A stretch of DNA of 64,000 nt from Puteibacter caeruleilacunae (GTDB lineage Bacteria > Bacteroidota > Bacteroidia > Bacteroidales > Prolixibacteraceae), in contig SJCO01000004.1 of the NCBI GenBank assembly GCA_005217565.1, forward strand, positions 1 through 64,000, in the 5' to 3' direction. Positions 8,980-17,265 of the stretch are shown here, piece after piece; position 1 is the first letter of the stretch; the number at the start of each line of letters is the position of its first letter. The position numbers and the translations under genes were made by a program. The notes beneath the pieces were generated by a model. That model saw only the letters and a list, made by a program, of their open reading frames with translations. It did no database searches and was not told the DNA's origin.

Positions 8980-9008
8980 AAAAAGGCTCACTCCTGGGAG
9001 CAAGCCTT
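8980..9008 (-). terminator. Intrinsic terminator after PUL1 susD
   Basis: On the minus strand AAGGCTTGCTCC pairs with GGAGTGAGCCTT (two G-U pairs, 2-nt to 4-nt loop) and is followed by TTTTTT. It would end the susCD transcript before the enzyme genes. Confidence 0.85.
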
Positions 9009-9029
9009 ACTGGATTATAAACCTAAACC

Positions 9030-10694
9030 TTAATATCCTGGATTCTGTTCCAGATTAGGGTTCTTGTCAATTTCATCCTGAGGTATAGGGAAGAAATACT
9101 GACGAGGCATAAATACCTGCTTCTTGTTTCTCAATTGGAAACGCTCATATCTCAACTCCTTGGTATCTTTATCTTCAAACACCTTCATTCCGGTCCACTT
9201 CTTATCGTGAAGAACATCTTCAGCAGTCTTCCAGCGAAGTAAATCCCAGTAACGAAGATTCTCGTATGCCAACTCAATCAAACGCTCATGACGAATACGC
9301 TCACGCATCTGCTCTTTTGAAAGACCTGCAGGAATAGCTGGCATTTCAGCACGAGCACGTACTTTGTTGATTGCATCATATACTGTAGCATCAGGACCAG
9401 CCGCCTCGTTCTGCGCCTCGGCATAGTTCAACAGAATCTCACCATAGCGGAACTCTTTCCAGCTATTGGTTGATGGTTTAGGTTCCAAAGGCACATTCTC
9501 CTGAGTAAACTTACGCAGGTAGTATCCGGAAACAGTATGCAAACCAGTCTTCAATACTGCATCAGGACCTGTTGCCTGGTACTGACCTTTCGAATCGTTC
9601 CAGGTAAACAACATATCCATATGGTCTCCTTTATAAGGTGCTCCATGATAAAGAATTGTTTCATAGAAACGCTTATCGCGACCAACATAAGGATTCTGCT
9701 CATCATATCCCGAAGCAGGATCAGTAATAGGCAATCCGTTAGCCATATCATATGCATCAACCATCTCCTGAGTAGGACAATGCTGAGAACCACCGCCAAA
9801 TCGAACTGGAGCAGCATCAGCGCCATACTTGTGAGTTTTCTCTGGATCTTTAAACATGATTTCGAAGATTGTTTCAGGACTGCTATTGTAACCACCATCA
9901 GTCTCGAAATACTGTCCATAATCGCCATGGAGATCAAACAAACCTGTATCGATAATCTTCTTGTTCAAAGTAGCAGCTTCACTCATTCTATTAACATACA
10001 TCATGGCTCTACCATTCAATGCCCATGCAGTCTCTTTAGTAGCGCGACCATAATAACTACCGTTAATATCACCATGAGAAGGCAATAAAGCTGCAATCTC
10101 ATTCAATTCAGCATAGATAAAATCGAATACTTTACTCTGACTATCACGTGGAAGTAACAGTTCTTCATCAATCTTTTGCACCTCAACAATTAAAGGCACA
10201 TCGCCATACTTTTTAGAAAGATCGAAATACTGAAAAGCACGTACAAATCGGGCTTCCAGTACAATTTGCTTTCTATCCTCTTCCGCAAAAGTTGCCTCAT
10301 CCATTTTTGAAATCAGCGTATTACAAATACGGATTGCCTTGTATCGAGGCTCCCAACACTCAACATGCGTTTTTATTGTTGGCGACACTAGTCCCGGAGA
10401 AATAATCTTTTCAGCCTTAGGATAAGTACTCTTATTCCTTGCTTCATCGGTTATATTCGAGAAATTGAAGAACCATCCGTTACCAGATCCTTCATGCCCA
10501 ACTGTTCCTCTATCACCAAAACCAAGAGGTAAGAAATTATAGGCTTGAAACAGATAGGCCTGTGCATATCCGGCATCATTGATAATTGCATCCTCTGATA
10601 ATTTATCTGTCGGTTCTTTATCTAAAAAATCGCTACTACAACCAAATAGAATTGCAGCAATAAAAGCTAATAAATATATCTTTATTCGTGTCAT
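9030..10694 (-). CDS. SusD/RagB family surface glycan-binding lipoprotein (PUL1)
   Basis: A 554-residue lipoprotein with lipobox LFGC (mature Cys19) followed by the family start SSDFLDKEPTDKLSEDA. The N-terminal helical repeats and the C-terminal RagB/SusD region, with the usual ending ...FPIPQDEIDKNPNLEQNPGY, are both present, so it looks full length. SusD proteins sit on the cell surface and form a lid over their SusC transporter, capturing oligosaccharides and opening to deliver them. The gene starts 11 bp after susC on the same strand and is followed by a terminator. With PL8 and a second lyase nearby, the ligand is probably a uronic-acid-containing glycosaminoglycan or similar polymer; this is an inference from neighbours. 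Confidence 0.95.
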   Translation of the reverse strand: MTRIKIYLLAFIAAILFGCSSDFLDKEPTDKLSEDAIINDAGYAQAYLFQAYNFLPLGFGDRGTVGHEGSGNGWFFNFSNITDEARNKSTYPKAEKIISPGLVSPTIKTHVECWEPRYKAIRICNTLISKMDEATFAEEDRKQIVLEARFVRAFQYFDLSKKYGDVPLIVEVQKIDEELLLPRDSQSKVFDFIYAELNEIAALLPSHGDINGSYYGRATKETAWALNGRAMMYVNRMSEAATLNKKIIDTGLFDLHGDYGQYFETDGGYNSSPETIFEIMFKDPEKTHKYGADAAPVRFGGGSQHCPTQEMVDAYDMANGLPITDPASGYDEQNPYVGRDKRFYETILYHGAPYKGDHMDMLFTWNDSKGQYQATGPDAVLKTGLHTVSGYYLRKFTQENVPLEPKPSTNSWKEFRYGEILLNYAEAQNEAAGPDATVYDAINKVRARAEMPAIPAGLSKEQMRERIRHERLIELAYENLRYWDLLRWKTAEDVLHDKKWTGMKVFEDKDTKELRYERFQLRNKKQVFMPRQYFFPIPQDEIDKNPNLEQNPGY

Positions 10695-10705
10695 TTTTCA
10701 AAGGT

Positions 10706-13700
10706 TTAGAATTTAATATTTACACCCAATGTATAAACCCTCATCTGAGGATAACTAACCAAATCTTTAGCTTCCGGATCAACAAAATCCAGATCACTAA
10801 TGGTAAATAGGTTAGTTCCCGATAATACAACTCGTGCGCTGGAAACACCAATCTTCTGCGCCAATGTCTTTCTTAACGTATAACCAATCTGCATATTCTT
10901 CAATCGCAAATATGACGCATTATACAACCAGAAATCAGACTCAAACGAGTTATTTGGATTTAATCCAACCTCCATTCTTGGGAATCGTGCATCTTCGTTA
11001 CCTACGCGATACGAATCAACCAATTCAGCAGAAGAGTTACGATCATTCAGGAACGCATTGAACACAAAGTATTTCTCAAAATTACCTGCTCCCTGGAAGT
11101 CCATTGAAATATCGAACTGCTTATAATCGGCATTGATACTAAAACCATATACAATCTCTGGAATCGCACTTTTACCAATATGATGAATATCCTTTCCATC
11201 GAGCACTTTATCATCGTTATAGTCGAGATACTTGATATCACCTGGACGCAGACTTGTGTTACCTTGTCCGTCCTGATCAACTTTCCAGTTATCAATTTCT
11301 TCCTGCGATTTAAATAATCCCAGTGCTGAATAGCCAAATCGTTGCTCTAAGGAACGACCAGTCTTGCGAATTCTTTCAGGTACCTCTTCCGGCTCATCAA
11401 TCTCTTTTACCTCATTCTTACTGTAAGTCATGTTAGCAGAAAGACGTAGTTTAACCTGGCCAAGATCTTTCTGGAAATTCACCAAACCTTCAAATCCTTT
11501 CAAGTCGACAATACCAATATTTTCAGAAGGTAGTTTTGCACCAAATGTTTCAGGAATAGAAGCATTTCTAGGAGTAAGAATATCCTCGGTACGCTTATAG
11601 AATCCACCTAGTTCTCCGGAAATCATTCCGTTAAACATTGCAAAGTCAACACCTAAATCATAGTTAGTTGCAGTCTCCCAGGTAATATTAGGATTCGCAA
11701 TAACCGAGTTGTTGATCAGCTTATAAGGAGTTCCATTAACAACGTACACCTTGTTATTTGAGATATTCATCAATGATAGGTGCTGATAAGCATCAACACG
11801 GTCGTTACCAATCATACCATATGATGCACGAATCTTCAGGTTATCAAGGAAAGAAGCATTTTCAAGAAACTGCTCCTCGCTAATACGCCAAGCCATCGAA
11901 GCTGAAGGGAAAAATCCCCAACGCGATCCTTTAGGAAAGTTATATGATCCATCGTATCGACCATTTACCTGTAGCAAATACTTTCCCATATAGCCATAAT
12001 TGGCTCTCATCACATAACCTTCACGAACTGTCTCATTATAGGACCCGTTATTATCTTTCAAATCCTCATTACCAGCGAACAGCTGATCAATCTCATTAGA
12101 GATATAACCTGTACGCTCACCCATTAACTTCGATGAATTATTATCCTCTCTTTCATAAACAAAGATTCCACCAAAATCATGATCATTAATCTTTCTGTTA
12201 TAATTAATGAAGAACTGATATTGTTTATCGAAACTATCCGAACGATTATCAGTCAGTTTTATTGAATTTGACTGATCGGAAGTAACCTTCTCCCACTCCT
12301 CTGTTTGACGTACATATTGGTATACATCATAAGCATATTCAAATTGGCGATCTTTCTTAAAACTCTTATCGAAAGCTGCTTTAGCTTTTAATTGTAATCC
12401 TTTGATAAAAGGCACATCATACTTCACCTCGATAGAGCTTTCGTACTTGTTATTTTCAATGGTATTATACCCTGAATGTTTGTTCTGACCAATCGCACTC
12501 TGTCCGCCGAAACCACTAAACCCAAGCTCTCCTTTGTACTCACCATCCGTTACATAAGCGAATTCAGTTGGCTGAGAACGGATAACATTATTGAATACGG
12601 ATGATAATCCCCCTGGAGGCTGTTTGGTATCACGAAGCTCGCCATACAACTGAAGCGATACAGATAGAGAATTTGACAATTCAGTATCAATAGTAGAACG
12701 GATTGAGTAACGATTATAACTCAACGAGCTTGACAATCCTTGCTGATCAAGATATCCGAACGAGAAATAATATTTTGTCTTCTCTGTACCACCGATAACA
12801 GAAAGACTATGGCGATGCATAGGAGCAAAGTTATTAAACACCTCGCTGTACCAATCGGTATCAGGGTATAAAGGATCAGTTCCTAAGCGATAATTCTCAA
12901 TGTCCTCTTCGCTATACTTAGTACTTGAAGGCACCTCTCCACCATTCTGGTTAATCTCTGCCTCACGATAGTACTTTGCATACTCATAACTATTAAACAA
13001 ATCAGGCTTCCTTGTAGGCTCCTGCAATGAGAATGAACCTGAGTAGTTGAAAGTTGGTTTTCCTACTTTACCACGCTTGGTAGTAACCAGGATAACACCA
13101 TTTGCCGCACGTGCACCATATACTGCTGTAGCAGCCGCATCCTTCAAAATAGTAATAGACTCTATATCATCAGGATCTAATCGTGCAAATCCACGATCAA
13201 CACCATCAACAATGGTTAGTGCAGAATTATTATTCAAAGTACCCTGACCACGAACATAAAACTTCGGATCATCAAAACCTGGCTGTCCAGAACTCTGAGT
13301 GGCAATAACACCTGTCATTTTACCAGCCATTGCGTTCATCAGGTTAGGCGCCTGACTCTTCTTCAACTCTTCTCCTTTTACTGATGCAACAGCACCTGTA
13401 AGATCCGATTTCTTCTGAATACCATAACCAATAGCTACAACCTCCTCAAGACCAATAGCATCTTCACGCATGGTTACGTTAATTGTAGACTGACCATTAA
13501 GGGCAATCTCCTGGCTTTTCATTCCAACAAATGAATAAATAATAACCTCGGCTCCTTCTGGAAGTTCAAGGGTATAGTTTCCATCAAAATCAGAAGTAAT
13601 ACCAACAGTGGTTCCTTTTACAATCACCGAAACACCTGGCAAAGGTTCGCCTGCTTCATCGGTAATTTTTCCGGAAATAGATTTAGATTGATTAGCTACA

Positions 13701-14086
13701 TTTAGGTTTTTAGATTGTTTAGTTGCATTCTTAAGAACAACAGTATCATTAACTTTCTGATACACCACTGCAGTTCCTTTGAAAAGTGCGTCCAACACAT
13801 CATCAAGAGACTTATCTTTCACCTGAAGAGAAACTCTTCGATTAAGATCTACCTTCTCGGGACTGAAAAAGAACTTCACATTGCTGCTCTTTTCAATCTC
13901 TTTGATTACCTCAAGTACTGTCTGACTTTTCACGTTCAAACTAATTGAAGTTTGCTGTGAATAAGAGGTATTTGCATAAAGTTGCATCATACACAGGTAT
14001 AGCAACAACATCCCTACACGCATAATTTTCCACATTTTTTTCAGGACATAGTTATCCCATCTCCCAAACAATTGATTTTTTTTCAT
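10706..14086 (-). CDS. SusC/RagA TonB-dependent transporter with STN signalling domain (PUL1)
   Basis: A 1126-residue outer-membrane transporter. After the signal sequence comes an STN (secretin/TonB short N-terminal) domain (about 45-120), then a carboxypeptidase-regulatory-like domain (about 135-215, ISGKITDEAGEPLPGVSV), a plug with the SusC signature GYGIQKKSDLTGAV, and a beta-barrel ending in the usual aromatic GVNIKF. The protein imports oligosaccharides with energy from TonB. The STN domain is the part that contacts a FecR-type anti-sigma factor in transducing TonB-dependent transporters, and a fecR gene lies directly upstream. The start ATG (14086) follows the leader CAAATTT shared with the other two susC genes, and a plus-strand terminator lies just upstream. 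Confidence 0.95.
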   Translation of the reverse strand: MKKNQLFGRWDNYVLKKMWKIMRVGMLLLYLCMMQLYANTSYSQQTSISLNVKSQTVLEVIKEIEKSSNVKFFFSPEKVDLNRRVSLQVKDKSLDDVLDALFKGTAVVYQKVNDTVVLKNATKQSKNLNVANQSKSISGKITDEAGEPLPGVSVIVKGTTVGITSDFDGNYTLELPEGAEVIIYSFVGMKSQEIALNGQSTINVTMREDAIGLEEVVAIGYGIQKKSDLTGAVASVKGEELKKSQAPNLMNAMAGKMTGVIATQSSGQPGFDDPKFYVRGQGTLNNNSALTIVDGVDRGFARLDPDDIESITILKDAAATAVYGARAANGVILVTTKRGKVGKPTFNYSGSFSLQEPTRKPDLFNSYEYAKYYREAEINQNGGEVPSSTKYSEEDIENYRLGTDPLYPDTDWYSEVFNNFAPMHRHSLSVIGGTEKTKYYFSFGYLDQQGLSSSLSYNRYSIRSTIDTELSNSLSVSLQLYGELRDTKQPPGGLSSVFNNVIRSQPTEFAYVTDGEYKGELGFSGFGGQSAIGQNKHSGYNTIENNKYESSIEVKYDVPFIKGLQLKAKAAFDKSFKKDRQFEYAYDVYQYVRQTEEWEKVTSDQSNSIKLTDNRSDSFDKQYQFFINYNRKINDHDFGGIFVYEREDNNSSKLMGERTGYISNEIDQLFAGNEDLKDNNGSYNETVREGYVMRANYGYMGKYLLQVNGRYDGSYNFPKGSRWGFFPSASMAWRISEEQFLENASFLDNLKIRASYGMIGNDRVDAYQHLSLMNISNNKVYVVNGTPYKLINNSVIANPNITWETATNYDLGVDFAMFNGMISGELGGFYKRTEDILTPRNASIPETFGAKLPSENIGIVDLKGFEGLVNFQKDLGQVKLRLSANMTYSKNEVKEIDEPEEVPERIRKTGRSLEQRFGYSALGLFKSQEEIDNWKVDQDGQGNTSLRPGDIKYLDYNDDKVLDGKDIHHIGKSAIPEIVYGFSINADYKQFDISMDFQGAGNFEKYFVFNAFLNDRNSSAELVDSYRVGNEDARFPRMEVGLNPNNSFESDFWLYNASYLRLKNMQIGYTLRKTLAQKIGVSSARVVLSGTNLFTISDLDFVDPEAKDLVSYPQMRVYTLGVNIKF

Positions 14087-14098
14087 AAATTTGAATTG

Positions 14099-14173
14099 CT
14101 TAAAGGGTTTAAATCACCTTGATTAACTCTTAAATACTTTCAAGGAGGCGCCGCAATCGCTTCCTTGTTTTTT
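14099..14173 (+). ncRNA. Candidate antisense sRNA opposite the PUL1 susC leader
   Basis: On the plus strand TAAATTTG (14086-14093) matches the -7 consensus and overlaps the susC start codon on the other strand. It has no good -33 box. About 50 nt further a strong intrinsic terminator follows: CAAGGAGGCG (14141-14150) pairs with CGCTTCCTTG (14158-14167), then TTTTTTG. No plus-strand gene lies here, and on the minus strand the hairpin has no T tail. The predicted transcript of about 75 nt would cover the susC 5' leader, like the cis-antisense DonS RNA of Bacteroides fragilis. The same layout recurs at the other two susC genes. Confidence 0.6.
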
Positions 14174-14183
14174 GTTTTCTGTT

Positions 14184-15215
14184 TTATTGCATATAAAGCT
14201 CAATAGTCTTCCGAAGTAATTTGCCTTCCGCATCAGGCTTTTGCTCTTGGGTCTCCCACCGCATTGGGATCGCCATTTGCATATACTTCAAAACAACATC
14301 GATCGTTTCATTTTCTATGGTTCCATAAAATGAATATTCAAATAGTTCCGTATCTTTTACTACAACATTCACGTTATAATATCGCTCTAACACCTTGATC
14401 ACATCACGCATGTTCATGTTCTCGAATGAGAGGATACCATCAATCCACTTCATCTGTTCTGCCGCATCAACTTTCTTTATTAATACGCACTTTTCGCTCC
14501 GCTTATAGGTTAATTGCTGATTGGGCTTAAGCACACTCTTATTCTCCTCCGAGCCAGCATAAACATTCACCTTCCCCTTCTTCAATATTACATCTGTTTC
14601 AGTATCCTCAGGGTAAGCCGTTACGCTAAATTCAGTACCCACAACCTCAACCAAAAGATTCGTTGTCTTCACTTGAAAAGGTTGCTTCTCGTTGTGCGCC
14701 ACATCAAAGAAAGCACAACCACTCAAGTCGACATTTCGCGTAGTTTTATTCTTCTTGTACTTTATTGAAGATCCTCCGTTCAACCATCCCATTGTACCAT
14801 CAGGTAAATAAAACTTGGTACGTACTCCAACAGGAGAATGCACTCTAGCTACAATTACTTCTTCCGATACAGTTGAAAAGATAGTCAGCAACGCAAAAGT
14901 TAAAATACTTGCTGCCGCTGCAATCATTCCTCCAATGAAAATTCGTCTTGATTTTGTTCTTTTTTGCTCACGCTCCTTAGTTATACGATAAAATAACTTA
15001 TAAAAAAGAGGTGACATATCTTGAGGATCATTCGACTCGACAGTATCATCCCACTGATCTCGCATGGATTCCTTTAACTGAGATTGACCGATCTGATTTT
15101 CAAACCTTTCACCCAGCTCCATTCGATCTTTAAAAGAGATCTCCTTGGCGCGTAATTGATCTAATAGTTTCTTATTCATACTCCTCAAACAAAGTTGATT
15201 TGTTATTGTATTCAT
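14184..15215 (-). CDS. FecR-type anti-sigma factor (PUL1)
   Basis: A 343-residue inner-membrane protein: a cytoplasmic N-terminal part, one membrane segment (about 92-112, IFIGGMIAAAASILTFALLTIF) and a periplasmic FecR domain (about 120-230, with PVGVRTKFYLPDGTMGWLNGGS and VVGTEFSVTAYPEDTETDVIL), then a C-terminal SusC-contact-like region (MNMRDVIKVLERYYNVNV). It should hold an ECF sigma factor inactive until the STN domain of SusC signals. A later start at 15179 (MNKKLLDQ) is possible. Unlike PUL2 and PUL3, no sigma gene precedes it directly; the likely partner lies 5.7 kb away at 20924-21520, beyond a plus-strand operon. Confidence 0.9.
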   Translation of the reverse strand: MNTITNQLCLRSMNKKLLDQLRAKEISFKDRMELGERFENQIGQSQLKESMRDQWDDTVESNDPQDMSPLFYKLFYRITKEREQKRTKSRRIFIGGMIAAAASILTFALLTIFSTVSEEVIVARVHSPVGVRTKFYLPDGTMGWLNGGSSIKYKKNKTTRNVDLSGCAFFDVAHNEKQPFQVKTTNLLVEVVGTEFSVTAYPEDTETDVILKKGKVNVYAGSEENKSVLKPNQQLTYKRSEKCVLIKKVDAAEQMKWIDGILSFENMNMRDVIKVLERYYNVNVVVKDTELFEYSFYGTIENETIDVVLKYMQMAIPMRWETQEQKPDAEGKLLRKTIELYMQ

Positions 15216-15239
15216 AAGGTTAGATCATCGAAAAATAAG

Positions 15240-15275
15240 TTGTCCCAAAAAAAATTGATTTTTTTTCTATATTTG
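15240..15275 (+). promoter_or_regulatory. Promoter of the cobalamin-riboswitch operon
   Basis: TATATTTG at 15268-15275 is a perfect TAnnTTTG -7 box. The only upstream TTG (15240-15242) is 25 nt away, slightly more than usual, so the -33 element is uncertain. Transcription would start about 5 nt before the first riboswitch stem. Confidence 0.6.
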
Positions 15276-15285
15276 CCACCGATTC

Positions 15286-15500
15286 AAGAATAGGGTACCC
15301 CGTAACAGGGGTTTAATAGGGAATCATGTGTAAATCATGAGCTGACGCGCAACTGTGATTCCGACTAAAAGTTTGTAACAATAAAGCCACTGTTTGAACA
15401 AAATGGGAAGGCGTTACAAATCGGAAAGCCAGGAGACCTGTCTTATTCTTTCAAAATATGATTAATGCTTTCGCGATTAGAGCAGTAAATCAGGTCTCCG
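15286..15500 (+). ncRNA. Cobalamin (B12) riboswitch
   Basis: The closing stem AAGAATA/TATTCTT (15286-15292 with 15444-15450) encloses the conserved aptamer core: GGGAATCATGTG (about 15320), GAGCTGACGCGCAACTGTGATTCC (about 15338-15362, split here as GAGCTGACGCGC and AACTGTGATTCC) and the B12 box GCCAGGAGACCTG (15428-15440). The B12-box segment GGAGACCTG is exactly complementary to CAGGTCTCC at 15491-15499, which gives an obvious alternative pairing for the expression platform. Adenosyl- or methylcobalamin binding would switch between the two. It controls the transporter and acyl-CoA carboxylase operon downstream. Confidence 0.93.
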
Positions 15501-15541
15501 AAATGAGTTGTCATGTCCGGCAATTCATATCTATCTGTTTT

Positions 15542-15590
15542 ATATTCTATTCGCATGGCTATTGGTAAAGAAAACCAATCAATAGAATAT
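15542..15590 (+). promoter_or_regulatory. Strong leader hairpin just before the transporter start
   Basis: ATATTCTATT (15542-15551) pairs perfectly with AATAGAATAT (15581-15590), and inside it ATTGGT (15561-15566) pairs with ACCAAT (15574-15579). The hairpin ends 13 nt before the ATG at 15604, so it could hide or expose the ribosome entry site, or act as the terminator-like arm of the riboswitch. Which is not clear. Confidence 0.55.
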
Positions 15591-15603
15591 TTAAACTATA
15601 GAT

Positions 15604-17259
15604 ATGAACTTAGTAGAATTATTTACGAAACCAGGAACTGCATCAACCATCATGATCATTTGTATGGTAGCAGTATTAGGTATTCTTTTGGGTAAAATCA
15701 GGATACTCAAAATTAAGTTAGGAATAGCAGGTATACTCTTCTCCGGCTTGCTTGTTGGCCATTTAGGAGCAGTTACCGATCCTCATGTTCTCCATTTCAT
15801 TAAGGAGTTTGGTCTGATCTTGTTTGTATATTCCATTGGATTGGAAGTTGGACCTCGATTTCTTACATCCCTAAAAAAGAATGGAATAACCATTAACCTT
15901 CTGGCAACAGGAATTGTAGTTACCGGCTTTCTAGTAGCTGTAGCTATCCGCTTTATCTTTGATGTACCAATTGAGGTGATAACAGGTGTTATGTGTGGTG
16001 CAGTAACCAACACACCTAGTCTGGGAGCAGCCCAACAAACAATTAGTGATGTAATGGCATCAGCCGAAAGTATGGAGATTGTTGGGATGGGATATGCCGT
16101 AGCCTATCCTTTCGGAATCTTTGGAATCATTATAGCCATGATCCTGATTCGCGTTATATTCAAGATAAAAGTCAATAGCGAAGAAGAGAAATACAAAAAA
16201 GAGTTAACCGGTATGGAAGGTAAACTCATTGCCATAAACATTGAAGTTACCAATCCTAATCTTTTCGGTAAAACCATTGAGTTTGTTACAAGTACCTGCA
16301 ACAAGGACTTTGCATTATCTCGCATTGAACGTAACGGTGAGTTTATTGCTGCCGATTCAGAGGTTATTCTTCAGGAAGGTGATCGTCTTTACGGTGTAAG
16401 TACCCAAGAAAGATTTAACAACATTGAACTTCAGGTTGGTAAAATCAACACCACCGGAGAACGCGAGATCACTGGTCGGTTGGGTGTTAAACAAGTAATG
16501 ATCACCAACAAGAAAATTGCAGGTAAAACCTTAAAAGAGATTGGCATTTCGCGCAGGTTTCCTGTTAACATTACTCGTATTTACCGAAATGGTAGTGAGC
16601 TAATGCCTACCGGAGAAGATAGCATTGAGTTTGGTGACACAGTTCGCATTGTTGGAGAGAAAGAAGCCTTACCAAAGGTTGCCTCACTATTGGGAAACTC
16701 AGTAAAAGAGTTATCACACCCTAATATTCTACCTATTTTCATGGGTATTTTAAGTGGTATCTTCATTGGATTAATTCCAATTCACATACCAGGACTTCCT
16801 GCACCAGCAAAATTAGGACTAGCTGGCGGACCTCTTTTAATTGCTCTTATTCTGGGACATAAAGGTAGAATTGGTAAATTAGATTTCTACATGACACCAA
16901 GTGCCAACCTGTTTATTCGAGAGTTAGGAATTGTATTATTCCTTGCCTGTGTTGGAGTTTCATCAGGAAAATACTTTATCCAGACATTGCTTGACGAAGG
17001 ATACATCTGGATGCTTTATGGAGTGGCCATCACCTTCTTGCCATTAATAATATTTGGAGTGATAGCACGACTTCTTAAGCTTAACTACCTATCCATTTGC
17101 GGATTATTATCAGGATCAATGACCGATCCTCCGGCACTTGAATTCGCCAACTCAATTGCTCCGGTACAGGCTCAATCAACAGCCTATGCTACTGTTTATC
17201 CATTGGTGATGTTTCTTAGAGTGCTACTGGCACAGGTATTAGTCTTACTTTTTAGTTGA
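15604..17259 (+). CDS. AspT/YidE-type transporter with two TrkA-C (RCK_C) domains
   Basis: A 551-residue inner-membrane protein. Several hydrophobic segments (about residues 15-185) are followed by two cytoplasmic RCK_C domains (about 205-275 and 290-370) and a second membrane half (about 375-550). This internal duplication around paired RCK_C domains is the AspT/YidE/YbjL layout. Characterised AspT members exchange dicarboxylates or amino acids such as aspartate/alanine, and related proteins handle succinate. It is the first gene after the B12 riboswitch and only 6 bp before a carboxylase gene, so a dicarboxylate of the succinate-propionate route is a reasonable substrate guess. Confidence 0.85.
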   Translation: MNLVELFTKPGTASTIMIICMVAVLGILLGKIRILKIKLGIAGILFSGLLVGHLGAVTDPHVLHFIKEFGLILFVYSIGLEVGPRFLTSLKKNGITINLLATGIVVTGFLVAVAIRFIFDVPIEVITGVMCGAVTNTPSLGAAQQTISDVMASAESMEIVGMGYAVAYPFGIFGIIIAMILIRVIFKIKVNSEEEKYKKELTGMEGKLIAINIEVTNPNLFGKTIEFVTSTCNKDFALSRIERNGEFIAADSEVILQEGDRLYGVSTQERFNNIELQVGKINTTGEREITGRLGVKQVMITNKKIAGKTLKEIGISRRFPVNITRIYRNGSELMPTGEDSIEFGDTVRIVGEKEALPKVASLLGNSVKELSHPNILPIFMGILSGIFIGLIPIHIPGLPAPAKLGLAGGPLLIALILGHKGRIGKLDFYMTPSANLFIRELGIVLFLACVGVSSGKYFIQTLLDEGYIWMLYGVAITFLPLIIFGVIARLLKLNYLSICGLLSGSMTDPPALEFANSIAPVQAQSTAYATVYPLVMFLRVLLAQVLVLLFS

Positions 17260-17265
17260 TAACAT

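Noticed and set aside
9537-10088. 183-codon plus-strand frame opposite susD
   Set aside because: Rich in Ile, Ser, His and Cys, the composition of an antisense shadow; susD on the other strand is unmistakable.
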